A DNA stretch of 64,000 nucleotides, taken from NCBI RefSeq assembly GCF_039542225.1, contig NZ_BAABHS010000014.1, positions 175,768 to 239,767 on the forward strand, written 5' to 3'. The notes beneath the pieces were generated by a model. The model saw only the letters and a program-made list of their open reading frames with translations. It was not told where the DNA came from and did not search any database. Position numbers and translations under genes: made by a program. Shown here piece after piece: positions 33,759 through 42,300 of this stretch. Source of the DNA: Yinghuangia aomiensis. GTDB lineage: Bacteria > Actinomycetota > Actinomycetes > Streptomycetales > Streptomycetaceae. Each line of letters begins with the position of its first letter. The first letter of the stretch is position 1.

Positions 33759-36113
33759 CTAGCGCATCGTGATGACCCGGTAGTACGCGGTGTCCGACTC
33801 CACGGTCTTGCCGACGATGTCCTTGGAGCTGACCTTGATGTTCTGCTCGGACGGCGCGCCGACGAACGTCACCTGACCGTTGCGTTCGAAAACACTAGGC
33901 CCCCACATGAAGTTCGTGCCCCACCCGACCCGGCCGGGGAACTCCTTGAGGTTGGTCACCGTCCCGTCCGAGGCCGACAGCTTCACCAAGTGGATCGGGC
34001 GCGCCATGCCCGCCGCGGCCACCAGCACGTCGCCGTTCTCGTCGACCCGGATCGGGTAGACCTTCGCCTGCTGCTTCATCCCGACCGTATTGGTTCCCGC
34101 GACGGTCTTGGTCCACAGCTTCTTGCCGCTCTCGCGGTCGTAAGCGGTGATCTGGTTGACGTCGCTGCCGCCGGTCCCCATGAAGGCGGACATGTCGCTG
34201 CCGGGCACGTACACGACCTTGTCGGTCGCCAGGACCGGAGCCGCGGCGCTGATCGACGTCCCCGGCGGATTGATGACGGGGTGGTCCTGCAGGCGGAACT
34301 TCTCCTTGCCGCTGTCGTCCAGCACGATGACGGTCGGCGGCTCCTTGCCGAGTCCTATGGCCTGCCCCTGCATGACCATGACCGGATCCACCGCGGCGAT
34401 CTTGACGTCGTCCAACATGGACGCCGTTTTCGGCGCCGTGAACGTCCACTTCGGCTTTCCGGTCGCCGGATCGATCTCGGCCACCGAGGTCGGCGACTGG
34501 AACCCGCAGGTCCACTTGGCCACCAGGCGCTTGCCGCCGAGGTACTCCGGGTCGGTGCACCCCTTGGGCAGCGCGGTCTCCGAGTCCCACAACGGCTTGC
34601 CGTCGGACACCCGGTACGCCTTGCCGTCGAAGACGGCAGTGTCGCCGGTGACCGCGATGCCCTTGCTCAGGCCATAGCCGGAGAGGCCCGGGATCGCGTC
34701 GGGGTCGGTGCCGACGTCGACCGACCAGACCTTCTTGCCGGTCTTGAGGTCGACGGCCTGCAGTGTTGTGCACTGGTCGTCCTTGCCGAACGCGGCCAAG
34801 GCGTAAGTCGTGTCGGTCTGCGGCGTCACGTCGCACACCTGCGCGCCTTCCGGCGCCTTGTACTCCCACTCGGTCTTGCCGGTGTCCTGGTTGTACGAGA
34901 CGAGCCGGGCCGCTTCCGCCACCACGACCGTCGTGTCGGTGAACCACGCGCCGGGGCGCTCCAACGCCGGCTTCTCCGGACTGGTCGGCCCGTCACGGTG
35001 CTCCATGATCGACCAGAGCACGTCGCCCTGCTGCTGGGACTCGCCCAGACCGTCGGACGTGTCGCGGTTCGCCTGGTGGATCGCCGACGGCACCGCGGCC
35101 GCGCCGACCAGCACCGCCGCAATCGCCGAGGCCAGCAGGACCGACCGCCTCTGCTTCGGCGGGCGCGGCGCACGCGGCGGACCCAAGTGCAGTTCGTGGG
35201 GGCCGGAATGCGGCGTCCCGTGGGACGGCGCACCAGTGCCGAAGCTCTGGTGCGGCGGCGGGTACGCGCCGGGCGGCGGCATCGCGTCGAACGGCCCGGA
35301 AGGCTGCGGGCTGCTGGTGTACGGGGCCGCCGCGTACGGCGGCGCACCGGACGGCGGCGGCATCGTCCCGGACGCCGGTCCAGGACCGCCCCACGGGTCG
35401 CCTGCGGGCCCGCCGGGGGCCGGCGAAGGCGGCGGCGCCCAGGCCGCTCCCGCGGCCGCCCCTACCCCGCCTGCGGCCGCGGCGGCAGCCGGACCTCCGG
35501 GCCCGCCCTGCCACTGCCCGGGGCCGCTCTGCGGCGGCACGAACGGTTGCGCGGACGGGGCGCCCATCGGCGGCGACGACTGCGGAGACGGCTGCGCGGC
35601 GGGCGGAGGCGCCCACTGCTGCGCGGACGGCTGCGGCTGGGCGTCGGCCGGGGGCGGCGGAGCCCACGCGGACGGCTGCGGAGCGGCGGCCGGAGGCGGT
35701 GCGAACGGGGAACCGGGCTGCGGCGGCTGGCCGCCCGCCGGGGGCGGCGCGGCGAACTGCCCGGGCGCGGCGTAGGGCTGGGCGGACGGCTGCCCCGGCG
35801 GCGGCCCGTACTGCTGCCCCGGCGGCGGGTACTGCTGCGCGGGCGGCGGCGGAGCGAACTGGGGGTTCTGCGGCTGCGGTGCCTGCGGGGGCGCGAACTG
35901 CTGTCCCGGGTAAGGCTGCTGTCCCGGCTGCGGCTGCTGCCCGGGGTAGGGCTGCTGGGGCGGGGCCCCGTACGCCTGCCCCTGCGGCGGCGGGTACTGC
36001 GCGCCCTGGCCCCACGGCGCCGCGCCGGGTCCGGCCGGCGGCGGCGCCGGGTCGGCGTTCTGCGGCGGCTCGTTGTCGTCCGGTACCTGGAACGGCGGCG
36101 GCGGGTTCGTCAC
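33759..36113 (-). CDS. Membrane-anchored PQQ-like beta-propeller protein
   Basis: 784 aa. Residues 1-340 are a low-complexity Pro/Gln/Gly/Ala region with repeats like YPGQQP and QPYPGQQ; one membrane helix (about 352-372); then an extracytoplasmic beta-propeller with several PQQ-type repeats: TGKTEWEY, TGKKVWSV, DGKPLWDS, TGKPKWTF, SGKKLWTK. The absence of PQQ- or metal-ligating motifs suggests a BamB-like scaffold rather than a dehydrogenase. GTG 36113 overlaps the small upstream gene as GTGA. Confidence 0.83.
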   Translation of the reverse strand: MTNPPPPFQVPDDNEPPQNADPAPPPAGPGAAPWGQGAQYPPPQGQAYGAPPQQPYPGQQPQPGQQPYPGQQFAPPQAPQPQNPQFAPPPPAQQYPPPGQQYGPPPGQPSAQPYAAPGQFAAPPPAGGQPPQPGSPFAPPPAAAPQPSAWAPPPPADAQPQPSAQQWAPPPAAQPSPQSSPPMGAPSAQPFVPPQSGPGQWQGGPGGPAAAAAAGGVGAAAGAAWAPPPSPAPGGPAGDPWGGPGPASGTMPPPSGAPPYAAAPYTSSPQPSGPFDAMPPPGAYPPPHQSFGTGAPSHGTPHSGPHELHLGPPRAPRPPKQRRSVLLASAIAAVLVGAAAVPSAIHQANRDTSDGLGESQQQGDVLWSIMEHRDGPTSPEKPALERPGAWFTDTTVVVAEAARLVSYNQDTGKTEWEYKAPEGAQVCDVTPQTDTTYALAAFGKDDQCTTLQAVDLKTGKKVWSVDVGTDPDAIPGLSGYGLSKGIAVTGDTAVFDGKAYRVSDGKPLWDSETALPKGCTDPEYLGGKRLVAKWTCGFQSPTSVAEIDPATGKPKWTFTAPKTASMLDDVKIAAVDPVMVMQGQAIGLGKEPPTVIVLDDSGKEKFRLQDHPVINPPGTSISAAAPVLATDKVVYVPGSDMSAFMGTGGSDVNQITAYDRESGKKLWTKTVAGTNTVGMKQQAKVYPIRVDENGDVLVAAAGMARPIHLVKLSASDGTVTNLKEFPGRVGWGTNFMWGPSVFERNGQVTFVGAPSEQNIKVSSKDIVGKTVESDTAYYRVITMR

Positions 36114-36421
36114 GAACGGCCTCCCGCGGCGGACGGCGCGAACGACGGTGGCAGGTCGGTACCCAGCCCGCGCGGGCCGGGCAGCTTGTCCTTGACGGTG
36201 TTCGTGTCGGTGACGCCCATCTGTCGCATGGTGTTGTCCCACCACAGCACCGTCGTCGCGATGCCCGCGAGGGCGGCAGCGGTTACCAGCAGCCCGACCA
36301 CGACCACCAGGAACTTCCGCGGTCGGGCCGGTCCTCGGTAAGCCTGCGGCGATGGCGCGGCACCCCACTGGCGCTGACCGGGGATGCCGCCGTGCGGGCC
36401 TGGCGGAGGCGCGTACGACAT
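36110..36421 (-). CDS. Small single-span membrane protein
   Basis: 103 aa. Pro/Gly-rich N-terminus (1-33), basic PARPRKF, one membrane helix (about 38-58) and an extracytoplasmic tail. Coupled by a 4-bp overlap to the beta-propeller gene, whose layout (Pro-rich, basic, helix) it copies on a small scale, so they probably act together. Function unknown. Confidence 0.75.
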   Translation of the reverse strand: MSYAPPPGPHGGIPGQRQWGAAPSPQAYRGPARPRKFLVVVVGLLVTAAALAGIATTVLWWDNTMRQMGVTDTNTVKDKLPGPRGLGTDLPPSFAPSAAGGRS

Positions 36422-36624
36422 GGTCGAATCCTGTTCTTGGGGGATCTGCTGCGATCAGCCTCGACACGTTATCGGGCCCGGCCCCGTCGCCGCCCAAGTC
36501 AGGGGTCCAGCTTCCGAGTTGGACGGCGCCTGTGCACCGGTTACGGATGATTCATCCGCTCTTGTCCCGCGGTAGGCCCGCCGCGCCGTCCGCTGCCGGC
36601 AGACCCGCCCCGTACCGTGGGCAC

Positions 36625-37572
36625 ATGGTGCACTCCGAGACTTTCATCGACGGGACGAGCCGCGCGGATGCCGCGGATGTGGTGGCGGTGCTGGCGCTCG
36701 CCGAGGAGGCCGCGCGGGTCGACGGGGCGGCACCGCTGTCCGAGCAGACCCGGTTGGAGCTGCGGCACGGAGCGCCCGGCGCCCGCGAGTTGCTGCTGCG
36801 GGAACCGGACGGCACGGTCGCCGGCTACGCGCACCTCGAGGTGTCCGACCCGGCCGAGGGCCCCGCGGGCGAGGTGTTCGTCGGCCCCGCCGCGCGCGGT
36901 CGCGGCAACGGGCGCAAGCTCGTCGCCGCGCTGCTCGACGAGGCCCGGCACAAGGACACCGCCGGGCGGCTGCGGGTATGGGCGCACGGCAAGCAGGGCG
37001 CCGCCGAGCACCTGGCGACCGAACTCGGCTTCACCGCCTTCCGTGAGCTGTGGCAGATGCGCCGTGCCACCGACCTGGCGGTGCCGGACACCTCCCCGCC
37101 GCCCGGGATCTCGGTCCGCACCTTCGTGCCGGGCCAGGACGACGACGCGTGGCTGGCGCTCAACGCCAAGGCCTTCGCGCACCACCCCGAGCAGGGCGCC
37201 TGGACGCAGGACGACCTGCGCCGCCGGATCGCCGAGCCGTGGTTCGACCCGGCCGGGTTCTTCCTCGCCGAGGACGAATCGGGGCGCCTGGTCGGCTTCC
37301 ACTGGACCAAGGTGCACCCGGCGACCGCCGACGAGGGCCCGCTCGGCGAGGTCTACGTGGTCGGCGTCGACCCGGCCGCGCAGGGCGGCGGCCTGGGCAA
37401 ACTGCTCACCGCCGTCGGACTGCGCCATCTGGCCCAGACGGAGGCGGACGGCGGGCCGCTCGCCGAGGTCCTGCTCTACGTAGACGCCGACAACGAAGCC
37501 GCGGTCTCCGTCTATACCCGCTTGGGCTTCCGTGTGCATACCGTGGACGTGATGTACCGGTACACCGGCTGA
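36625..37572 (+). CDS. mshD: Mycothiol synthase
   Basis: 315 aa with two tandem GNAT domains; the second is the active one. It acetylates Cys-GlcN-Ins with acetyl-CoA, the last step of mycothiol synthesis. Seen: VGPAARGRGNGRKL (first acetyl-CoA loop), FTAFRELWQMRR, VVGVDPAAQGGGLGKLLT (second loop) and ending YTRLGFRVHTVDVMYR. TACCGT at 36613-36618 is 6 nt before ATG 36625, so it is probably leaderless; the in-frame ATG at 36352 is far upstream of it. Confidence 0.95.
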   Translation: MVHSETFIDGTSRADAADVVAVLALAEEAARVDGAAPLSEQTRLELRHGAPGARELLLREPDGTVAGYAHLEVSDPAEGPAGEVFVGPAARGRGNGRKLVAALLDEARHKDTAGRLRVWAHGKQGAAEHLATELGFTAFRELWQMRRATDLAVPDTSPPPGISVRTFVPGQDDDAWLALNAKAFAHHPEQGAWTQDDLRRRIAEPWFDPAGFFLAEDESGRLVGFHWTKVHPATADEGPLGEVYVVGVDPAAQGGGLGKLLTAVGLRHLAQTEADGGPLAEVLLYVDADNEAAVSVYTRLGFRVHTVDVMYRYTG

Positions 37573-37630
37573 CCCGTCCGGCGCCGCAGCGCCGCCGCAC
37601 CCGACAACCCGACCACCCGACGGCCTCCCG

Positions 37631-37656
37631 CCGCCCCCGCCGCCCGGCGGGGGCGG
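37631..37656 (+). terminator. Terminator after mshD
   Basis: 12-bp stem CCGCCCCCGCCG (37631-37642) with 37645-37656; stem base 58 bp after the mshD stop. Confidence 0.6.
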
Positions 37657-37759
37657 GCCCGCCACGCGGCGGCTCCCCGTGCTTTGCCGGACCTCCCGGC
37701 AGGCTGTTTCGCCATTTGCTCTTTACCTTGGAGACATCGACGCCGGAGAGGATGATCCG

Positions 37760-39964
37760 ATGACCGCCGATCTGCCCGCCTCCGCCCGTCCTCGCCACCT
37801 CGCCGTCGCCCCCGTCGTCACCCCTGTCGACGCCGGGGCCCGCGACGCGGACGCCGCCGGGGGTTCCGCGGTCGCCGTCGACGGATCCGACCGTGTCCCG
37901 TCCGACCTGCCCGCCGACCGGTTCCTGGACCGGGAGGGAAGCTGGCTCGCGTTCAACGAACGTGTCCTCGAACTCGCCGAGGACCCCGCGACGCCGCTGC
38001 TGGAGCGGGCCCGGTTCCTGGCCATCTTCGCGTCGAACCTGGACGAGTTCTTCATGGTCCGGGTGGCCGGCCTCAAGCGCCGCATAGCCACCGGCATGGC
38101 CGTGCGCGCGGCCAGCGGTCTTCAGCCCCGCGAAGTGCTGGAGAACATCTGGTCCCGCAGCCGCGCCCTCATGGCGCGCCACGCGACCTGCTTCCACCAC
38201 GACGTGCTGCCCGCGCTCGCCGACTCCGACATCGAGCTGCTGCGCTGGGACGATCTGACCGAGGGCGAGCACCAGTCGCTCTACACGCTCTTCCGCGAGC
38301 GGATCTTCCCGGTGCTGACGCCGCTGGCCGTCGACCCCGCGCACCCGTTCCCCTACATTTCCGGCCTGTCGCTGAACCTGGCCGTGGTCGTCCGCAACCC
38401 GCGCTCCGGCAACCAGCACTTCGCGCGTGTCAAGGTGCCGCCGCTGCTGCAGCGCTTCATCGAGGTCTCCCCGGCCCGGTTCGTGCCGCTGGAAGATGTC
38501 ATCGCCGCGCACTTGGGCGATTTGTTCCCCGGTATGGAGATCCTCGGCCGGCACGCCTTCCGGGTCACCCGCAACGAGGACCTGGAAGTCGAGGAGGACG
38601 ACGCCGAGAACCTGCTCCAAGCCCTGGAGCGGGAACTCATGCGCCGCCGCTTCGGCCCGCCGGTGCGCCTGGAGGTCGAGGAGACCATCGACCCGATGGT
38701 CCTCGACCTGCTCGTCCGCGAACTCGGCATCGCGGAGAAGGAGGTCTACCCGTTGTCGGCGCCGCTCGACCTGACCGGCCTGCACGCGATCGCCGACTTG
38801 GACCGCCCCGAGCTGAAGTACCGCAAGTTCATCGCGGGCACGCACCGCGACCTGGCCGAGGTGGAGACCGCGCACTCCGCCGACGTGTTCTCCGCGATGC
38901 GGCGGCGCGACGTGCTGGTGCACCACCCCTACGACTCGTTCGCGACGTCGGTGCAGGCCTTCCTCGAGCAGGCCGCCGCCGACCCGCAGGTCCTGGCCAT
39001 CAAGCAGACCCTGTACCGCACCTCCGGCGACTCGCCGATCGTGGACGCGCTCATCGACGCCGCCGAGTCCGGCAAGCAGGTGCTCGTCCTCGTCGAACTC
39101 AAAGCCCGCTTCGACGAGAGCGCCAACATCGAATGGGCCCGCAAGCTGGAGCAGGCGGGCTGCCACGTCGTGCACGGCGTCGTCGGCCTCAAGACGCACT
39201 GCAAGCTGTCGCTCGTCGTCCGGCAGGAAGGCGACACGCTGCGCCGTTACTGCCACATAGGCACGGGCAACTACAACCCGAAGACCGCACGCCTGTACGA
39301 GGACATGGGCCTGCTCACCGTCGACCCGCAGGTCGGCGAGGACCTGTCGAACCTGTTCAACCGGCTGTCCGGGTACTCGCGCGCGCAGACGTTCCGGCGG
39401 CTGCTCGTCGCGCCCCACTCGCTGCGCAACGGCCTCGTCGAACGCATCGAGCGGGAGATCGCCAACCAGGAGAAGGGCGATCCCGCGTACATCCGGCTCA
39501 AGTCGAACTCGATAGTCGACGAGACCGTGATCGACGCCCTCTACCGGGCCTCGCAGGCGGGTGTGCCGGTCGACCTGTGGATCCGCGGAATATGCGCGCT
39601 GCGGCCGGGCGTGCGCGGCCTGTCGGAGAACATCCGGGTGCGCAGCATCCTGGGCCGCTTCCTGGAGCACTCGCGGGTCTGGGTGTTCGCGAACGGCGGC
39701 GAGCCCGAAGTGTGGATCGGTTCGGCGGATCTGATGCACCGGAACCTTGACCGGCGGGTCGAGGCCGCGGTACGTCTGAGCGGCCGGCACCGGGACCAGA
39801 TCGCCGAATTCGTCGACCTCGGAATGAGCGCCGAGACCGCGTCGTGGCACCTCGGCCCCGATGGGACGTGGACGCGGCACGCCACGGCCCCCGACGGCAG
39901 CGTGCTGCGGGACGTGCAGGAGCACCTCATCGAACTGAGGAGGCGGCGGCGTGGGCCGGAGTGA
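37760..39964 (+). CDS. ppk: Polyphosphate kinase 1
   Basis: 734 aa. Makes polyphosphate from ATP, reversibly. N-domain motif REGSWLAFNERVLELA; head domain IFASNLDEFFMVRVAGL; C-domain with VLVELKARFDESANIEWARKLE, phospho-His in GLKTHCKL, RRYCHIGTGNYNPKTA and the second His region LMHRNLDRRVEA. The first 55 residues are an Ala/Val-rich extension. Start ATG 37760 has GGAGAGGA upstream. First of three overlapping genes (CHAD, NUDIX), directly before pstSCAB. In Streptomyces ppk is under PhoP control, but no convincing PHO box was found here. Confidence 0.96.
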   Translation: MTADLPASARPRHLAVAPVVTPVDAGARDADAAGGSAVAVDGSDRVPSDLPADRFLDREGSWLAFNERVLELAEDPATPLLERARFLAIFASNLDEFFMVRVAGLKRRIATGMAVRAASGLQPREVLENIWSRSRALMARHATCFHHDVLPALADSDIELLRWDDLTEGEHQSLYTLFRERIFPVLTPLAVDPAHPFPYISGLSLNLAVVVRNPRSGNQHFARVKVPPLLQRFIEVSPARFVPLEDVIAAHLGDLFPGMEILGRHAFRVTRNEDLEVEEDDAENLLQALERELMRRRFGPPVRLEVEETIDPMVLDLLVRELGIAEKEVYPLSAPLDLTGLHAIADLDRPELKYRKFIAGTHRDLAEVETAHSADVFSAMRRRDVLVHHPYDSFATSVQAFLEQAAADPQVLAIKQTLYRTSGDSPIVDALIDAAESGKQVLVLVELKARFDESANIEWARKLEQAGCHVVHGVVGLKTHCKLSLVVRQEGDTLRRYCHIGTGNYNPKTARLYEDMGLLTVDPQVGEDLSNLFNRLSGYSRAQTFRRLLVAPHSLRNGLVERIEREIANQEKGDPAYIRLKSNSIVDETVIDALYRASQAGVPVDLWIRGICALRPGVRGLSENIRVRSILGRFLEHSRVWVFANGGEPEVWIGSADLMHRNLDRRVEAAVRLSGRHRDQIAEFVDLGMSAETASWHLGPDGTWTRHATAPDGSVLRDVQEHLIELRRRRRGPE

Positions 39965-41033
39965 GCGGCGGACCAAGGCGGACGGCGGCACGGCGGATCC
40001 CGACGGCACGGCGGCGGAACCCCAGGTTCCGCGCCCGCGGGCGCACAAAGACGGCACGGACGGCAGCACCACCGGCACCACCGGCAAGGCCGGCAAAAAG
40101 GGCGGCACGAAGGTGCGTACCGCAGGCGACGTCCTCATGGACCATCTCTCCGGCGAAGCGGCCGCCTTCCTCGGCCAGGCCCCGCGGCTGCGCGAGGGCG
40201 GCGAGGACGCGGCCCACCAGATGCGCGTGGCGGCCCGCCGCATGCGCAGCGCGCTGCGCACCTGCAAGTCGCTGGTCGACCCGGACCCCGCGGCGGCCCT
40301 GTCCGCCGATCTGCGGTGGGCGGCCGACTGCCTGTCCGGCGAACGCGACAACGAAGTCCTGCTGGCCCGGCTGCTCGACGGCATCGACCGGCTGCCGCCG
40401 CGGCCGGGCACCCCGCGGGCCCGCGGCGCGATCGAACGGCGTCTGCGCGGCGGGCTGGCCGCCGGGCACACCACCGCGTTGCGGACGCTCGACTCCCCCG
40501 ATTTCTCGCAGCTCGCCGCCCGGCTCGCCGAGCCGGGACTGCGGCTGACGCTGACCGCGCAGGCCGCCGAGCCCGCCGCGCAGGCCGTCCCGGCGCTCGC
40601 CGCGAAGGCCTTCGGGAAGCTGGCGAAGGGGGCCGCCAAGCTGCCGCTGGACGCCGCGGCGGTGCCGTACGGGCATCCCGTGCCGCTGGCCGACGACGAA
40701 GACCACGCCTGGCACCGCGTGCGCATCCTCGGCAAGCGCGCCCGGTATGCCGCGGACTTGTGCGCACCGGAGTTCGGCGCCCCGGCCAAGCGGCTCGCCA
40801 AGCGGATGAAGGCCGTCACCGAGTCCCTCGGCACCCATCAGGACGCGGCGCTCGCCGCCGCGGTGGCGCGCGACCTCGCGGTGTCGCCGCGGCTGGGCGG
40901 TGCGGCGGCGTTCGTGCTCGGCGAGCTGCACGTGCTCGAGCGCTTCGCGGTCGCCGAGGCGCGGTACACGTTCGCGACGCTGTGGCCGGAGCTGCGCGAC
41001 CGGCTCGACGAGGTGGAGCGGTGGGGCGCCTAG
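39951..41033 (+). CDS. CHAD domain protein
   Basis: 360 aa, GTG 39951 inside the end of ppk (14-bp overlap), GAGGAGG upstream. Disordered Lys/Thr/Gly-rich start (1-55), then a helical CHAD domain with conserved His/Arg/Lys helices (HQMRVAARRMRSALRTC, WHRVRILGKRARYAADL). CHAD domains bind polyphosphate and occur on polyP granules, fitting its place after ppk. Confidence 0.92.
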   Translation: MGRSERRTKADGGTADPDGTAAEPQVPRPRAHKDGTDGSTTGTTGKAGKKGGTKVRTAGDVLMDHLSGEAAAFLGQAPRLREGGEDAAHQMRVAARRMRSALRTCKSLVDPDPAAALSADLRWAADCLSGERDNEVLLARLLDGIDRLPPRPGTPRARGAIERRLRGGLAAGHTTALRTLDSPDFSQLAARLAEPGLRLTLTAQAAEPAAQAVPALAAKAFGKLAKGAAKLPLDAAAVPYGHPVPLADDEDHAWHRVRILGKRARYAADLCAPEFGAPAKRLAKRMKAVTESLGTHQDAALAAAVARDLAVSPRLGGAAAFVLGELHVLERFAVAEARYTFATLWPELRDRLDEVERWGA

Positions 41034-41998
41034 GCTTCTCCGGCTGGTTCGGCGGCCCGCGCCCGCGCGCGGCGCCCGCGGACCCCGTCGACAAGCTGCG
41101 TGTTCCGGTACGGGCCGCGGGCGCGGTGCTGTGGCGGCGCGCGGAGGGGCCCAGTGCGTCGGGGATCGAAGTGGCGCTGGTCCACCGCCCGAAGTACGAC
41201 GACTGGTCGCTGCCCAAGGGGAAGATCGAGCCGGGCGAGCACGCGGCCGTTGCCGCGGTGCGCGAGGTGCTGGAGGAGACCGGGTTCGACGTGGTGCTGG
41301 GCCGCGAGCTGGGCGTGCAGTCGTACGCGGTGAAGGACCGGCTCAAGCTGGTGCGGTACTGGGCGGCGGAGGCGCGCGGCGGGCGGTTCGCGGTGAACCG
41401 CGAGGTGGACCGGATCGCGTGGCTGCCGCCGGACGAGGTCGCGACCCTCATGACGCACGGACGCGACGCCAAGGTGCCCGCCGAGCTGACCGCGGCGCCG
41501 TACGCCACGGTCCCGGTGATCGTGCTGCGGCATTGCGGCGCGGTGGCGCGGGGCGGGGAGTGGGACGGCGACGCGGACCGGCCGCTGACCGCGGCGGGCC
41601 GGGTGCAGGCCGAGCGGCTGGCCGGGATCCTCGCGGCGTTCGGGCGGGCGGCGGTGCTCAGCTCGCCGTCGCTGCGCTGCCTGGAGACGGTCGACCCGTA
41701 CTGCCGCGCGACGGGGACCGCGGTCGAAGTGGTGCCCGCGCTGTCCGAGGACGGGCACGCCGACCGGGCGTCGGCGGCGGGCGACCTGATCCGCCATCTC
41801 GTCGCGGACGGCGGCCCGGTGGTGGTGTGCTCGCACCGGCCGGTGCTGCCGGCACTGCTGGGCGCGGCCGGGCGCGCGGCGCAGCCGGGGCGGAGCCGGG
41901 GCGAGCTGCTGCTGCCCGGGGAGTTCGTCGTGCTGCATTCCGCGGGCGGCGTGGTGGCGGCGGCCGATCGTCACGCCCCGTATCCGATCGAGGGGTAA
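41021..41998 (+). CDS. NUDIX hydrolase fused to a SixA-like histidine phosphatase
   Basis: 325 aa, GTG 41021 overlapping the CHAD gene by 13 bp with GAGGTGGAG before it. N-terminal NUDIX domain with a complete box GKIEPGEHAAVAAVREVLEETGF; C-terminal histidine-phosphatase domain (about 165-320). The phosphatase has VIVLRHCGA where RHG or RHA is usual and keeps the second His in CSHRPVL. Like mycobacterial MutT1, this two-domain form cleans oxidised or polyphosphorylated nucleotides; diadenosine polyphosphate cleavage is also possible. Confidence 0.88.
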   Translation: MGRLGFSGWFGGPRPRAAPADPVDKLRVPVRAAGAVLWRRAEGPSASGIEVALVHRPKYDDWSLPKGKIEPGEHAAVAAVREVLEETGFDVVLGRELGVQSYAVKDRLKLVRYWAAEARGGRFAVNREVDRIAWLPPDEVATLMTHGRDAKVPAELTAAPYATVPVIVLRHCGAVARGGEWDGDADRPLTAAGRVQAERLAGILAAFGRAAVLSSPSLRCLETVDPYCRATGTAVEVVPALSEDGHADRASAAGDLIRHLVADGGPVVVCSHRPVLPALLGAAGRAAQPGRSRGELLLPGEFVVLHSAGGVVAAADRHAPYPIEG

Positions 41999-42063
41999 AC
42001 CCCGGGGTGCGCCGGGGGCGGTCAAGAAACGGACACAGGGGGCGGAACGCGCGGCTCCGCGTT

Positions 42064-42081
42064 GGTGAACGCCTCGTGAAC
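42064..42081 (-). promoter_or_regulatory. PHO-box-like repeat 1 upstream of pstS
   Basis: On the minus strand GTTCACG (42081-42075) and GTTCACC (42070-42064), 11 nt apart; close to the PhoP consensus. Confidence 0.65.
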
Positions 42082-42182
42082 CCTGATCGACATCCGCGGG
42101 AAAGTCGCAGGCCAGAGGCTCGCCGCTGGGAAATCGCGGCGACAAACCGGACAGTGGGCGCGGAGTCTGATGGCCCGCCTGT

Positions 42183-42237
42183 GTTCATGCCGGGTTCACT
42201 TTCTCCCGCCGTTTGCTTCACGCAGTCGACTTAACGT
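42183..42237 (+). promoter_or_regulatory. PHO-box-like repeat 2 and pstS promoter
   Basis: GTTCATG (42183-42189) and GTTCACT (42194-42200), exactly 11 nt apart on the plus strand, followed by TAACGT at 42232-42237 as a likely -10. Together with repeat 1 this predicts strong PhoP activation of pstSCAB in low phosphate. Confidence 0.68.
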
Positions 42238-42300
42238 CGGCATCGACGGTGACCAACGGGTCATCGCCCGAAGCTCATGAAGCAACCGGAAGGAACAGCC

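Noticed and set aside
37700..37730. PHO box before ppk
   Set aside because: GTTTCGC and TGCTCTT are too far from the consensus, though PhoP control of ppk is known in Streptomyces.
37406..40834. 1142-aa minus-strand open frame
   Set aside because: Antisense shadow of ppk and CHAD genes, Val/Arg/Asp-rich composition from high G+C.
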